This document shows positions 18,065 to 26,234 of a stretch of DNA of 64,000 nucleotides, piece by piece. The notes under the pieces are model-generated. The model was not told where the DNA came from and ran no database searches. It was given only the letters and a program-made list of their open reading frames with translations. This stretch comes from Acrocarpospora phusangensis. GTDB taxonomy: Bacteria; Actinomycetota; Actinomycetes; Streptosporangiales; Streptosporangiaceae. The number at the start of each line of letters is the position of its first letter. The first letter of the stretch is position 1. Both the position numbers and the translations under genes were made by a program. The stretch covers positions 17,497 to 81,496 of the forward strand of contig NZ_BOOA01000042.1 of the NCBI RefSeq assembly GCF_016862995.1, written 5' to 3'.

Positions 18065-20467
18065 ATGGCGTTGCGGCAGGACGGACGCGGCTCGATAGTC
18101 GACCCCGCCGCCACCGAGGCGGTGGCGGCGTGGAGCAGGCGCGTCGCCGACGCGTCCGACGCGCTGGGCGCGGCACGGCGGGAGGCGATACGGCTGAACG
18201 GCCTGCTGAACGCCCTGGACGTGCTCGTGTGGCGACACGACCGCGAGGCCGCCCGCGCGGCCAGGGACGCCGCCCGGGCCGCCGCCGAGCAGGCCAGAGA
18301 GGCCTTCGACGCCGCCGACACGGCCGCCCGCCGCTACGAGGCCGTCGAGGTCGTGGACGCCGAGACGGCGCTCGACCAGGCGACGCTCGCCCTCAGCCGG
18401 GCACTCGCCGAACTGCTCCGCGAAGCGTCCGTGTCGGCCTCCCTGACCGCCACCGTCGACGGCCTCGCGCTCCGCGACCGCTACCGTACGGCCACCGCGA
18501 CCACCCCGCCCACCTGGGACCACACCACGATTCCCTTCCCGGCCCGCCCCGAGGACGTCATCGACCCCGAACTGGCGCTGCCGGTCGTGGACGGCCCCGA
18601 CGGCGAGTACGCGCGGCTGCTCACCGTCCTCGGCGGCCTCGACGAGCAGGTGGACGCCGTCGCCGACCTCCTCGTCGCCGAGAGCCTGCACCAGCTCGTC
18701 CAGGGCAACCCGGTCCGCGCGGGCGGCTCGCTCGCAGTCACCGGCCAGGGCCAGGTCCCGGACGAGTTCGACGTCGTGACAACCCCCAGACCGGGCTACG
18801 ACGTGACACACCGGGTGATCGCGCTCACCGACGCGGCCGGCCCTCCGGCGTGGACCGCGCCCCGGCCCGGCCCCGCGGCCCGGCTGGACCCGGCGACCGC
18901 CCGCTGGGCCGCGGACCTGCTGCCCGACCCGGCCGATGTCGGAGTCCGGGTCCGGTTCGCGCACGCCGACGGCACCCAGGACGCGGTGGACCTGCGCCTG
19001 TCCTCGCTCGGGCTCGACCCGCTCGGCTGGATCCGTGTGGCCGCCGACCCCGCGGAACTGGCGTTCCGCATCGCCTGGACCGCGGCCGCCGCGGCCAGGT
19101 CGCTGATCGGGACCCAGCCGTCGGCGTCGCCGGGCACGGCCGGAACCACCGGCATCGCTGGGGCCGTAACCGGGCCGGTCGGTGACGGCACCCCCTCCCT
19201 GGTGCATCGTTCGGACGGTGTGGTGGGCGCTGCTTGGGACGTAACCGGGCCGGTCGGTGACGGCGCTCCCTCCCTGGTGCGTCGTTTGGACGGTGTGGTG
19301 GGCGCTGCTTGGGACGCGGCCGGGCCGGTCGGTGACGGCGCTCCCTCCCTGGTGCATCGTTCGGACGGTGTGGTGGGCGCTGCTTGGGACGCGATCGAGC
19401 CGGTCAGTGACGGCGCCACCCTGGCCGACCTGGTGGCGGCCGCACGTGCCGCCGGCCGACTGCTCGGATCAGCCCGAGCGCTGGACGCGACCGACCTCGC
19501 CCATCCCGCCGCCTCCGACATGCCCCCGCCCGCCACGGCCGCCGTGGAGGCCGTCGCCGCGCGGGTACGCGACGTCGAGACGTGGATCGACAACCTGACG
19601 GACGCCCTCGACGCGGCAGCGGACACCGCCGACCCCGAACAACTCACCACGCTACTGCTCGAAGCCGCGACCGCCGGAGTCGCCGAAGCCGTCCCACCCC
19701 TCGATCCCGGGTCGGCCACGATCCCGCAGGATGCCGCGCTGCTGGCGAGTCTGGCCCGCTCGGCCGCCGCCCGTCTGCGGCCCCGCCGGACCGGTACGCC
19801 GTTCGCGGTCGATCCCGGCGATCCCGAGCTGTCCCTGACGCGGGCCCGGCGTAGAGCGGAGGAGCTGGCCGGTTCGCGGGTTCCGATGCCGCTGGACGTG
19901 CCGGGTCCTCGGTGGGCGGAAGCCGTACGCGATCTCGGGCCGGTGGGGGAGCGGCTGGCGGGGAGCGAGCCCGCCGCGGTGCGGGACTGGTTGTTCCGGC
20001 ATGCCCGGGTTCGGCCGCCGGTCGAGGCGGTGCTGGCGGCGTTCGACGTCGCCGAGGTGCTCGGTGCCGGCGCTGTGCTCCGACCTCGCGTGACCCAGCT
20101 GCCCGCGACGGACCCCGACGCCTGGGCCGGCGGCGTTCCCCGCCCGGCCGCGGGGACGGTCTCCCTCGTGGTCCTCGCCGCGTACGAGGGAGAGGTGCCG
20201 GAATCCGTCAGCGGCCTGGTCCTGGACACCTGGACGCAGGCGGTTCCCGCGCTCGAACACGACACCGGCGTGGCGTTCCACTACGACCAGCCGGACGCCG
20301 GACCGCCGCAGGCCGTGCTCGTCGCGGTGCATCCCGATCCGTCCTCTGGAACCTGGGACCTGGACACGCTGCTGGAGGTCGTCACCTCGACTCTCGAACT
20401 GGCCAAGGACCGGGCGACCCCGGCCGAAAACGCTCGGCTGCGCGGCGTGGAGGTGCTCGATGGCTGA
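18065..20467 (+). CDS. Uncharacterised 800-aa protein of the giant-protein operon
   Basis: No family is recognised. The N-terminal 130 residues are helical and coiled-coil-like (AARAARDAARAAAEQAREAF). A middle part contains LLTVLGGLDEQVDAVADLL, VAESLHQLVQGNPVRAGG and LRLSSLGLDPLGWIRVAAD. A tandem-repeat linker sits at about residues 368-451. The C-terminal part includes EVLGAGAVLRPRVTQLP, SLVVLAAYEGEVPE and GVAFHYDQPDAGPPQAVLVA. GGAGG 8 nt upstream supports the ATG at 18065, which follows the previous gene by 43 nt. The 3' end overlaps the next gene by 8 nt. The absence of secretion or membrane signals suggests a cytoplasmic or assembly-associated protein. Confidence 0.72.
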   Translation: MALRQDGRGSIVDPAATEAVAAWSRRVADASDALGAARREAIRLNGLLNALDVLVWRHDREAARAARDAARAAAEQAREAFDAADTAARRYEAVEVVDAETALDQATLALSRALAELLREASVSASLTATVDGLALRDRYRTATATTPPTWDHTTIPFPARPEDVIDPELALPVVDGPDGEYARLLTVLGGLDEQVDAVADLLVAESLHQLVQGNPVRAGGSLAVTGQGQVPDEFDVVTTPRPGYDVTHRVIALTDAAGPPAWTAPRPGPAARLDPATARWAADLLPDPADVGVRVRFAHADGTQDAVDLRLSSLGLDPLGWIRVAADPAELAFRIAWTAAAAARSLIGTQPSASPGTAGTTGIAGAVTGPVGDGTPSLVHRSDGVVGAAWDVTGPVGDGAPSLVRRLDGVVGAAWDAAGPVGDGAPSLVHRSDGVVGAAWDAIEPVSDGATLADLVAAARAAGRLLGSARALDATDLAHPAASDMPPPATAAVEAVAARVRDVETWIDNLTDALDAAADTADPEQLTTLLLEAATAGVAEAVPPLDPGSATIPQDAALLASLARSAAARLRPRRTGTPFAVDPGDPELSLTRARRRAEELAGSRVPMPLDVPGPRWAEAVRDLGPVGERLAGSEPAAVRDWLFRHARVRPPVEAVLAAFDVAEVLGAGAVLRPRVTQLPATDPDAWAGGVPRPAAGTVSLVVLAAYEGEVPESVSGLVLDTWTQAVPALEHDTGVAFHYDQPDAGPPQAVLVAVHPDPSSGTWDLDTLLEVVTSTLELAKDRATPAENARLRGVEVLDG
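19166..19417 (+). repeat. In-frame 75-bp tandem repeat, three copies plus a partial
   Basis: Units at 19166-19240, 19241-19315 and 19316-19390 are nearly identical, and a decayed 27-bp partial follows at 19391-19417. Each unit encodes 25 residues, including GPVGDGAPSLVHRSDG and VVGAAWD. The repeat is a multiple of three and sits in a linker, as in the neighbouring 1034-aa gene, but the sequence is unrelated to that repeat. High identity implies recent duplication. Confidence 0.93.
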
Positions 20468-22118
20468 GGTGCTGCGCCCGGCGTCCACGGCGACGTCCGC
20501 GATCGACCGCAGGGACGCGGTCGCCGCTCCCGTGCGCGACCCGATGTGGCTGCTCGCCCGGCAGTGGCAGACCGGCGGCTTCACCGCCGACGACGCCGGC
20601 TCCCCGGTCGCGGTCGCGCTCGCCGCCGCGACCGCGCCCCTGACCGGCCCGGACGGCCTGGCCCCCGTCCCGCTGGAAGCCTGGATCGAGGCCGAGCCAC
20701 CGCCGGCGCTGGACGATCTCGACGCCCGGCGCCTGGCCGCCCTGGCCACAGAACTGGTCCGCCGCCTGCGCGACGAGGGCGTGGTGGCGGCCCGCGAAGC
20801 GCTGACGACCGCCTTCCCGTTCACCCCGGACACGCCGGGGGAGCGCATCCGCCCGTTCGCCGCCCGCGTCCCCGACCCGCGCACCCTACGGGCGGCCCTG
20901 CTGCCGGAACTCGGCGAACACGGAGACGGCCAGGGCTCGCTGCCCCCGATCCAAGGGCTGGCGGCGGAGTTGACCCCCGGCGTCGAGAAGGCGTGCCGCT
21001 CCTGGCTCGCCTGGATCGCCGGCCAGGTCGCACCCGTCACGGGACCGGCGGCGACCCAGCCCGCGGCCTGGGACCCCCAACGCCTGGAGTACCGGTTCGG
21101 CCTTTCCGCGCGACTGCCCGCCGCCTCCGTCGACCTGCGAGCCGACGAGTACGACGGCACCGGCGTCGAATGGCACACCTTCGACCGGGCGGCCTTCGAC
21201 CCGGCCACGGGCACCGGCACGACACCACTCCCCACGCTGGTACGGCCCACCCCGGTCACCTATCCCGGAATGCCTCGCGCCCGCTTCTGGGAGTTCGAGG
21301 ACGGCGCCGTGAACCTCGACACCCTCACCGCCACCGACCCCGCCCACGCCGTCCTGGTCACCTTCGCCCACCGGTACGCCAACGACTGGTTCGTCATCCC
21401 GCTCACGGTGCCGCCCGGTGCCTGCACGATCGAGACCCTCGTGGTCACCGACAACTTCGGCGGCGCGACCCCGGTTTCGGCGGTCGCCGCGGTGGACCGG
21501 GGGAGCGGCCCGTTCCGGCTGTGGGAACTCTCCAGCCAGGACGACGACCCCGAACCGGGCGCGGGCCTGCGCATGTTCGTCCCGCCGACCCCGAAACGCC
21601 TGCACGGCGAGCCGATCGAGGACGTCCTGCTCCTCCGCGACGAACTGGCCAACCTCGCCTGGCTGGTCGAACGCACCACCCGCGACCGCGACGGCGAACC
21701 GGTCGACCGCTACCGCCGCCACCTGACGCTGCGCCCGCCGCAGGACCCGTCCTTCCATCCGGCGCAGGCGGCCACCGGCGCGCCCGCGTACCGGCTGGGC
21801 ACGCCCGTCCCGGACTACTGGTATCCGCTCGTCGCCACGACCGGCGCCGACGGCCGCCCGCTCCTCGCCCTGGCCGGGCTCCCCGACGGCGCGGCCGGCG
21901 TCTCCGACGCGGGCGTCCAGGGACACCTCGTCCCCCACGACTCCGACACCGTCATCGCCGACGAGGAGGTGCCCCGCGAGGGCGTCCGCCTCATTCTCGA
22001 AGACCGGCTGACCACCGGCGGCGCCGACGTGATCCTCTGGCGGGCCCGCGCCAAACTCGCCGGCTCAGGCGAAGGCTCCTCCGGCCTCCGCTTCGACGTC
22101 CTCCTGACCGGGCCATGA
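20460..22118 (+). CDS. Uncharacterised 552-aa protein ending the giant-protein operon
   Basis: The family is not characterised. The N-terminus has a striking motif around DPMWLLARQWQTGGFTADDA followed by GSPVAVAL. The middle has PPIQGLAAELTPGVEKACRSW and LEYRFGLSARLPAASVDL. The C-terminal half includes PGMPRARFWEFEDGAVNL, VTFAHRYANDWFVIPLTVP and PTPKRLHGEPIEDVLLLRDE, followed by LANLAWLVERT. It has no signal peptide or membrane helix. The ATG at 20460 overlaps the previous gene by 8 nt (ATGGCTGA), indicating translational coupling. A strong hairpin follows the stop by 6 nt. It is the most motif-rich of the unknown proteins here and so the best query for finding related operons. Confidence 0.74.
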   Translation: MAEVLRPASTATSAIDRRDAVAAPVRDPMWLLARQWQTGGFTADDAGSPVAVALAAATAPLTGPDGLAPVPLEAWIEAEPPPALDDLDARRLAALATELVRRLRDEGVVAAREALTTAFPFTPDTPGERIRPFAARVPDPRTLRAALLPELGEHGDGQGSLPPIQGLAAELTPGVEKACRSWLAWIAGQVAPVTGPAATQPAAWDPQRLEYRFGLSARLPAASVDLRADEYDGTGVEWHTFDRAAFDPATGTGTTPLPTLVRPTPVTYPGMPRARFWEFEDGAVNLDTLTATDPAHAVLVTFAHRYANDWFVIPLTVPPGACTIETLVVTDNFGGATPVSAVAAVDRGSGPFRLWELSSQDDDPEPGAGLRMFVPPTPKRLHGEPIEDVLLLRDELANLAWLVERTTRDRDGEPVDRYRRHLTLRPPQDPSFHPAQAATGAPAYRLGTPVPDYWYPLVATTGADGRPLLALAGLPDGAAGVSDAGVQGHLVPHDSDTVIADEEVPREGVRLILEDRLTTGGADVILWRARAKLAGSGEGSSGLRFDVLLTGP

Positions 22119-22124
22119 GAGCGG

Positions 22125-22160
22125 CGGAGCCCTTCCACCGGCGCTGGTGGAAGGGCTCCG
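22125..22160. terminator. Bidirectional intrinsic terminator-like hairpin
   Basis: A perfect 15-bp stem (22125-22139 with 22146-22160) encloses a 6-nt loop. It lies between the convergent ends of the giant-protein operon (22118) and the secreted-repeat gene (22171). No T-tract follows, as is usual in high-GC actinobacteria. Confidence 0.85.
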
Positions 22161-22170
22161 GTTCAGGGGA

Positions 22171-23070
22171 TCAGCCGGGCGGGAAGAGGCCGTTCTTGGC
22201 GACCGGCAGGGCGAGCTGGGGGGCGCCGGCGAGGACGGCCTGCTCGGCCGGGAGGCCGGCGAGCACGGGGTTGATGTGCCGCAGGGTCAGGGTGACCGTG
22301 GGCAGGGCCGGAGTGACGATGTCGAACTTCTCCAGGTCGATCCACCGGACCAGGTTGAACGTCGCGGCGGGGATGTTGTCGCCGGCCTTCTGCACCGGCA
22401 CGCACAGCTGGCGGGCGTAGAGGACCTGCGCGGGATGCGTGGGGATCGCCTGGGTCAGGACCGGGTTCAGCTGGCGCAGGGCCACCTGCTGGTTCAGCGG
22501 TTGGTTGGGGGTGATGCCGTAGCACTTCAGGTCGATGTGCCGGACGACCGACAGCACCTCGGCCGGCGGGACCAGGTTGTTCTTGATGACCGGCACGCAC
22601 AGCTGCTGCGGGGTGTTCATGGAGATCTGCGTACGCGGCAGGGTCTGGAACAGCGGGTTCAGGTGGCTGAGCACGAGCCCGGTGTTCACCGTCGTGCCGG
22701 AGATCCGGTAGCAGGCCAGGTCGATGAACCTGATGAAGTCCAGCGCCGGCGACGGCGGGAGCTGGTTGTTCTTGGCGACCGGGACGCACAGCTGCTCACG
22801 CGGGCCGAGAGTGACGGTCTCGATCGGCAGGTTGGCGAGCACCGGGTTGATGTGCCGCAGCGTGAGCGTGGTGGCCGGCGGCTGGTACGGGGTGGTCCTG
22901 AAGCATTCCAGGTCGAGGAACGCGGTCAGATCCTTCGGCGTCGGCAGCGCGAGGGCGCTCGCGGGCGGCACGCAGAGGAACGCCACCGCGAGCACCGCGA
23001 CGGCGGAGGATGCGAGGCGCCGGATCACTGATTTTCTACGCCCATGAATTCCGGTTACGGCTCGGTTCAT
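22171..23070 (-). CDS. Secreted protein with four cysteine-containing repeats
   Basis: The 299-aa protein has a signal peptide: a basic stretch, a hydrophobic core around LASSAVAVLAVAFLCVPPA and an ASALA-type cleavage site near residue 41. The mature part is four repeats of about 60-65 residues. Each has a D-L-x-C-Y/F start, an LxHxNPV/L middle and a QLCVPVxKN end, for example FLDLECFRTT, LRHINPVLANLP and QLCVPVAKNN. Repeat four has lost both cysteines (WIDLEKF and QLALPVAKN). The pattern resembles the repeat called DUF7450, but this is a visual match. Six repeat Cys could form one disulfide within each of repeats 1-3. GGAG 5 nt upstream supports the ATG. The gene is monocistronic and its function is unknown. 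Confidence 0.78.
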   Translation of the reverse strand: MNRAVTGIHGRRKSVIRRLASSAVAVLAVAFLCVPPASALALPTPKDLTAFLDLECFRTTPYQPPATTLTLRHINPVLANLPIETVTLGPREQLCVPVAKNNQLPPSPALDFIRFIDLACYRISGTTVNTGLVLSHLNPLFQTLPRTQISMNTPQQLCVPVIKNNLVPPAEVLSVVRHIDLKCYGITPNQPLNQQVALRQLNPVLTQAIPTHPAQVLYARQLCVPVQKAGDNIPAATFNLVRWIDLEKFDIVTPALPTVTLTLRHINPVLAGLPAEQAVLAGAPQLALPVAKNGLFPPG

Positions 23071-23461
23071 TGCGGCTCCAAAATCTAGGCGGACGTCCTT
23101 TTCCGCCGAGTGTGTGCCGCGGCGGGTGGTTTTGCAATATCGCTCGAAACTTTTTTCACGCTCGAAATTCGGACCGTTGGGATTGGTGATTTAACAATAG
23201 GCATAAACGCGCTGTGAGATCGTTGAAAATTGGAGCAAGCCGCTTGTCGATGAAAGTTTCCCGGCGTCAAGGGGCGATGTCACACCAGCATGCAGCGGGG
23301 ATCCGGTCAGGCGGGCGGTGGTTCGTGCCGTTCGTTGACATCCACCCTGAAGTCATATTAAATGCGCTCGACTGGCGCTCGGTCCGGTGGCCGCATTTAT
23401 GGTCATGGGCCTGTAGGCGAAAACATAGATTTTGATCGGACCGGGCGATCGATAATTCGAG
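23071..23461. other. Non-coding region upstream of the secreted-repeat gene
   Basis: These 391 bases hold no convincing gene. The stretch is clearly more AT-rich than its surroundings. It contains a direct repeat of CGCTCGAAA at 23141-23149 and 23159-23167 (18-bp period) about 70-95 bp upstream of the minus-strand gene, possibly a regulator site. Short open frames here lack ribosome-binding sites and coding bias. Confidence 0.6.
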
Positions 23462-24400
23462 TTACCGGAATTCGTTCCGCCAGTCAGGGAAATGCGGGCG
23501 AACGGTCGCGGCGCCTCGCATGCCTTCTGGTTTGCCCAATAGCCGGATTGCGTCCCCTGGGCTGAAGTTCGACAGTTTCACGTAGACGGAGTCGCCGTAG
23601 GGCTCCCTGGCGGCGAACCGCCGCTCGGCGTCGCCCGCGTACATGGCCGCGAAGGTCTTCCTGAGGTGGGCCGTGTCCTCGACGTAGACGGCCTCCGCGG
23701 ACAGCAGCGTTTCGACGCGGGCGAGGATGGCGCTCCGCTCCTCCTCCGTGGCCGGTCCGCGCCCGGGGCAGCCCTGCCTGCCGCAGAGTTCGACGCGGAT
23801 GTCGGCGTGCTCCTCCCAGAAGTCCACGGGGACGCGAATCACCCTGGCCACGCCGGACATGCCGGAAAATTTCCTGATCACGGCATCCAGGGCCGAGGCG
23901 CGGGGGACCGAGCCCGTGAAGTACTTCTCGTCCCCCTCCGGGACGGGCTCCGTCACGGGCAGGCTGTCGGCCCCCACCGCCTCCAGCCGCCGCCGGCTCA
24001 GGACCTTCCCGTCGACATAGCCGAGCCGGGAGACCCGCAGCTTCCTCGCCTGGGCCAGGATCGCGTCGGCGTCCTCGAGCACCGATTCCCTGCCGCCGCA
24101 GGCCGGGACGGTGAGCGTGCTCTTCGTGCACATCTGGACGGCGAAACGGTCCTGAACCGGCCAGTCCTCCGGCAGGGGAGACATGCCCGGAACCTCGCCC
24201 GCGATCCCGTCCGCCAGGTCCACCTCCGGGGCCGGAGCCGGCGTGGGCACGGGCTCGGACCCGCCGAGCCGGGGGATCCACCCGGCCGCCAGGATCACGC
24301 CGACGATGCCGACGGCGACCAGCGCGGTCAGATGCCGCCGGACCCAGCCGCCGTCGGCCCGGTCCGCCGAGGCCAGCTCCTCCGCGTCCGCGGTCTCCAC
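23462..24400 (-). CDS. Membrane-anchored protein with two FtsX extracellular-domain-like units
   Basis: The 312-aa protein has a short cytoplasmic N-terminus, one membrane helix (about residues 24-42, around LTALVAVGIVGVILAAG) and an exported C-terminal part. Two related segments occur there. One has VQMCTKSTLTVPACGG followed by ADAILAQARKLRVSRLGYV. The other has VELCGRQGCPGRG, then AILARVETLLSAEAVYVED and SVYVKLSNFSPGDAIRLLG. These resemble the extracellular domain of the cell-division permease FtsX (PF18075). The four-helix permease part of FtsX is missing. In FtsX this domain recruits cell-wall hydrolases, so a similar docking role is possible but inferred. It starts at a GTG 7 nt after the phosphatase gene and is probably co-transcribed with it. 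Confidence 0.72.
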   Translation of the reverse strand: METADAEELASADRADGGWVRRHLTALVAVGIVGVILAAGWIPRLGGSEPVPTPAPAPEVDLADGIAGEVPGMSPLPEDWPVQDRFAVQMCTKSTLTVPACGGRESVLEDADAILAQARKLRVSRLGYVDGKVLSRRRLEAVGADSLPVTEPVPEGDEKYFTGSVPRASALDAVIRKFSGMSGVARVIRVPVDFWEEHADIRVELCGRQGCPGRGPATEEERSAILARVETLLSAEAVYVEDTAHLRKTFAAMYAGDAERRFAAREPYGDSVYVKLSNFSPGDAIRLLGKPEGMRGAATVRPHFPDWRNEFR

Positions 24401-24407
24401 GATCGTG

Positions 24408-24896
24408 TCAGCCGGGCAGCGGGTCGCTGGCGCGGTGGGCGCGGATCTCCGCGATCAGGCCGGGTACGGCCGCCTCGATCTGGGCCCGTACGAGATCGAA
24501 ACCGGCGTTGCCGCCGTAGTAGGGGTCGGGCACGTCCAGCGAGTCCGCGTCAGGGTCGAACTCGCGCAGCAGGCGCACCTTCGCCCGGTCCCGCTCGGTC
24601 GCCGCCATCGCGCGCAGGGCGCGGTGGTGTCCCCGGTCGAGGGCGACGACCAGGTCGTACCGGTCGAACCAGGCCGGGAGGAACTGGCGGGCCCGGTGCG
24701 CCGAGGTGTAGCCGGCCCGGCGCAGGACCGCCACCGTACGGCTGTCGGCCGGGTCGCCCTCGTGCCAGCCGCCCGTGCCGGAGCTGTCCACCTCGGCGTC
24801 CAGCCCCGCGTCCGCGAACCGCCGCCGGACGATGTGCTCGGCCATGGGAGAGCGGCAGATGTTGCCCGTGCAGACGAAGGTGACCCGATAGACCAT
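24408..24896 (-). CDS. Low-molecular-weight protein-tyrosine phosphatase
   Basis: The 162-aa protein has the phosphatase loop at its N-terminus: VCTGNICRSPMAEH gives Cys9, five residues, then Arg15. Near the C-terminus is the general acid in DVPDPYYGG. Length and motif positions match the LMW-PTP family (PtpA-like), which dephosphorylates tyrosine on proteins such as bacterial tyrosine kinases. The gene is followed after 7 nt by the anchored FtsX-ectodomain-like gene, which suggests a link between phosphotyrosine signalling and the envelope. No bacterial tyrosine kinase gene is in the window. Confidence 0.95.
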   Translation of the reverse strand: MVYRVTFVCTGNICRSPMAEHIVRRRFADAGLDAEVDSSGTGGWHEGDPADSRTVAVLRRAGYTSAHRARQFLPAWFDRYDLVVALDRGHHRALRAMAATERDRAKVRLLREFDPDADSLDVPDPYYGGNAGFDLVRAQIEAAVPGLIAEIRAHRASDPLPG

Positions 24897-24945
24897 GTGA
24901 TCCAGTGTGCTGCACGCCCACGGCCGCCCGGGACGGCCGGTCCCC

Positions 24946-25800
24946 CTACCGGACGGCGCAGACCGCGGAACCGATCACCTCGGTCACCGCTTCGGGATGC
25001 GAGATCAACGTCAGATGGGACCCCCCGTCGAACTGTGTGATCTTCGCGTGGGCCCGTTGCGCCATCGCCAGCTTCGACGCCGGCGTGATGATCTGGTCCT
25101 CGCTGCTGATGAAGAACCAGGACGGGATCTTCTTCCACGCGGCCGTTCTGGACGGCGACGTGAACGCGCTGTTCGAGACCGGGCGCTGGGACGCCCACAG
25201 CCGCCTCGCGACGTTGGGCGGCTGGTCGGAGGCGAACGAACGCTCGAAGACGTCCTGTTTGAGGTAGAGGTCCTTCACTCCCTGCGGGGCGCCCGGATAG
25301 GTGACGTCGTAGTACAGAGTGGCGGGGTTCCTGTTGAGCACGGATCCGGAGCCGTTGAGCTGCCCGGTCGTCTCCCCGACGTCGGGCGCGGCGGCGTCCA
25401 CGTACACCAGGGCCTTGACGTTGGGGTTGTCCGAGGCCGCGTTCGTGATCACCGAGCCGCCGTAGGAGTGCCCGACGAGCACGATCGGGCCCGAGATGGT
25501 CTTCAGATAGCCCGCCACGGCCGCGGAGTCGGTCGTCAGGTTCCGCAGCGGATTCGGTACGGCCCGGGCCACGTACCCGGCCTCCTGAAGCGTGTTCACC
25601 TCCTCGTTCCAGCTTGACGTGCCGGTCCACGCGCCGTGGACCAGGATGATCGTGGGCTTGTCGGCGCCCGTTGGCTGGCAGGGGAACGGGCTGCTTGCGG
25701 CGGTGGCCGCGTGGGCGCTCGCCGTCCCTGCCGTGGCGATCATCGAAAGGGCCAGTGGTGTGATGACCTGCCGTCTTCGTCGGGAATGTGAAGCCTTCAT
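24946..25800 (-). CDS. Secreted alpha/beta hydrolase
   Basis: The 284-aa protein has an N-terminal signal with consecutive arginines (SRRRRQV, then ITPLALSMIATAGTASAHA), possibly Tat-dependent. The alpha/beta-hydrolase core follows: an oxyanion strand IILVHGAWTG, the nucleophile elbow GHSYGG (Ser), a later Asp in SSEDQIITP and the His in GGSHLTLISHPE. This is the EstC/salicylate-esterase-like class that acts on small esters or related substrates. I chose the ATG at 25800 because GGAGGGGG lies just upstream; an in-frame ATG at 25827 lacks such a site. The substrate is unknown and it appears monocistronic. Confidence 0.88.
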   Translation of the reverse strand: MKASHSRRRRQVITPLALSMIATAGTASAHAATAASSPFPCQPTGADKPTIILVHGAWTGTSSWNEEVNTLQEAGYVARAVPNPLRNLTTDSAAVAGYLKTISGPIVLVGHSYGGSVITNAASDNPNVKALVYVDAAAPDVGETTGQLNGSGSVLNRNPATLYYDVTYPGAPQGVKDLYLKQDVFERSFASDQPPNVARRLWASQRPVSNSAFTSPSRTAAWKKIPSWFFISSEDQIITPASKLAMAQRAHAKITQFDGGSHLTLISHPEAVTEVIGSAVCAVR

Positions 25801-26234
25801 GGGTTTCCCCCTCCGATGACGGCCCATTAGATGATCAAGCCATATCGCATGCGCCCATCATGCCTCGGAAAACTACGCAAATAAGTCAAACAGGATTAAA
25901 ACGTAGGATTTTGGGTGTATGTCACAGATCGCTGGAGGGGGCCTGGCCATCCCGACCCACTCCGGACACATCGGATGTTTGTCCTCGGTCTGATCACATA
26001 CGTGCAGAGCAAAGTTCTGAGCCGCCGAGGTCGTGGAGGGCTGGCGCCCGCTCGGATGGTCTCGCAAAGGGATGGTGAGCTGCGGCGGGCGGATCTCGCG
26101 GGTCGAGACGAGGGCCGGGAGGAGATCGCTGGGATCTGATCACGAGTGGGAGAACATCGGACCATGAGTCTTGTTGCGGGCAGGTTTCGGTGCTATTTCC
26201 TTATTTCGGACCCCCCATGTGATCGGAGGAATCT
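25801..26234. other. Intergenic region upstream of the GH95 gene
   Basis: These 434 bases separate divergent genes and hold no credible gene. The part nearest the hydrolase is AT-rich. An imperfect inverted repeat, GGACA (25964-25968) with TGTCC (25980-25984), may be an operator for the GH95 gene, but its centre is not well matched. GGAGGA at 26225-26230 is the GH95 ribosome-binding site. Confidence 0.5.

Noticed and set aside
16066..19417. CRISPR array or mobile repeat
   Set aside because: The 48-bp and 75-bp units are directly adjacent without spacers, in frame, and inside coding linkers.
25964..25984. GGACA...TGTCC inverted repeat upstream of the GH95 gene as an operator
   Set aside because: The arms match, but the centre does not align symmetrically and it lies about 250 bp from the start codon; evidence is too weak.
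25915..26139. Small open frames between the hydrolase and GH95 genes
   Set aside because: No ribosome-binding sites, no recognisable motifs and no clear coding bias.
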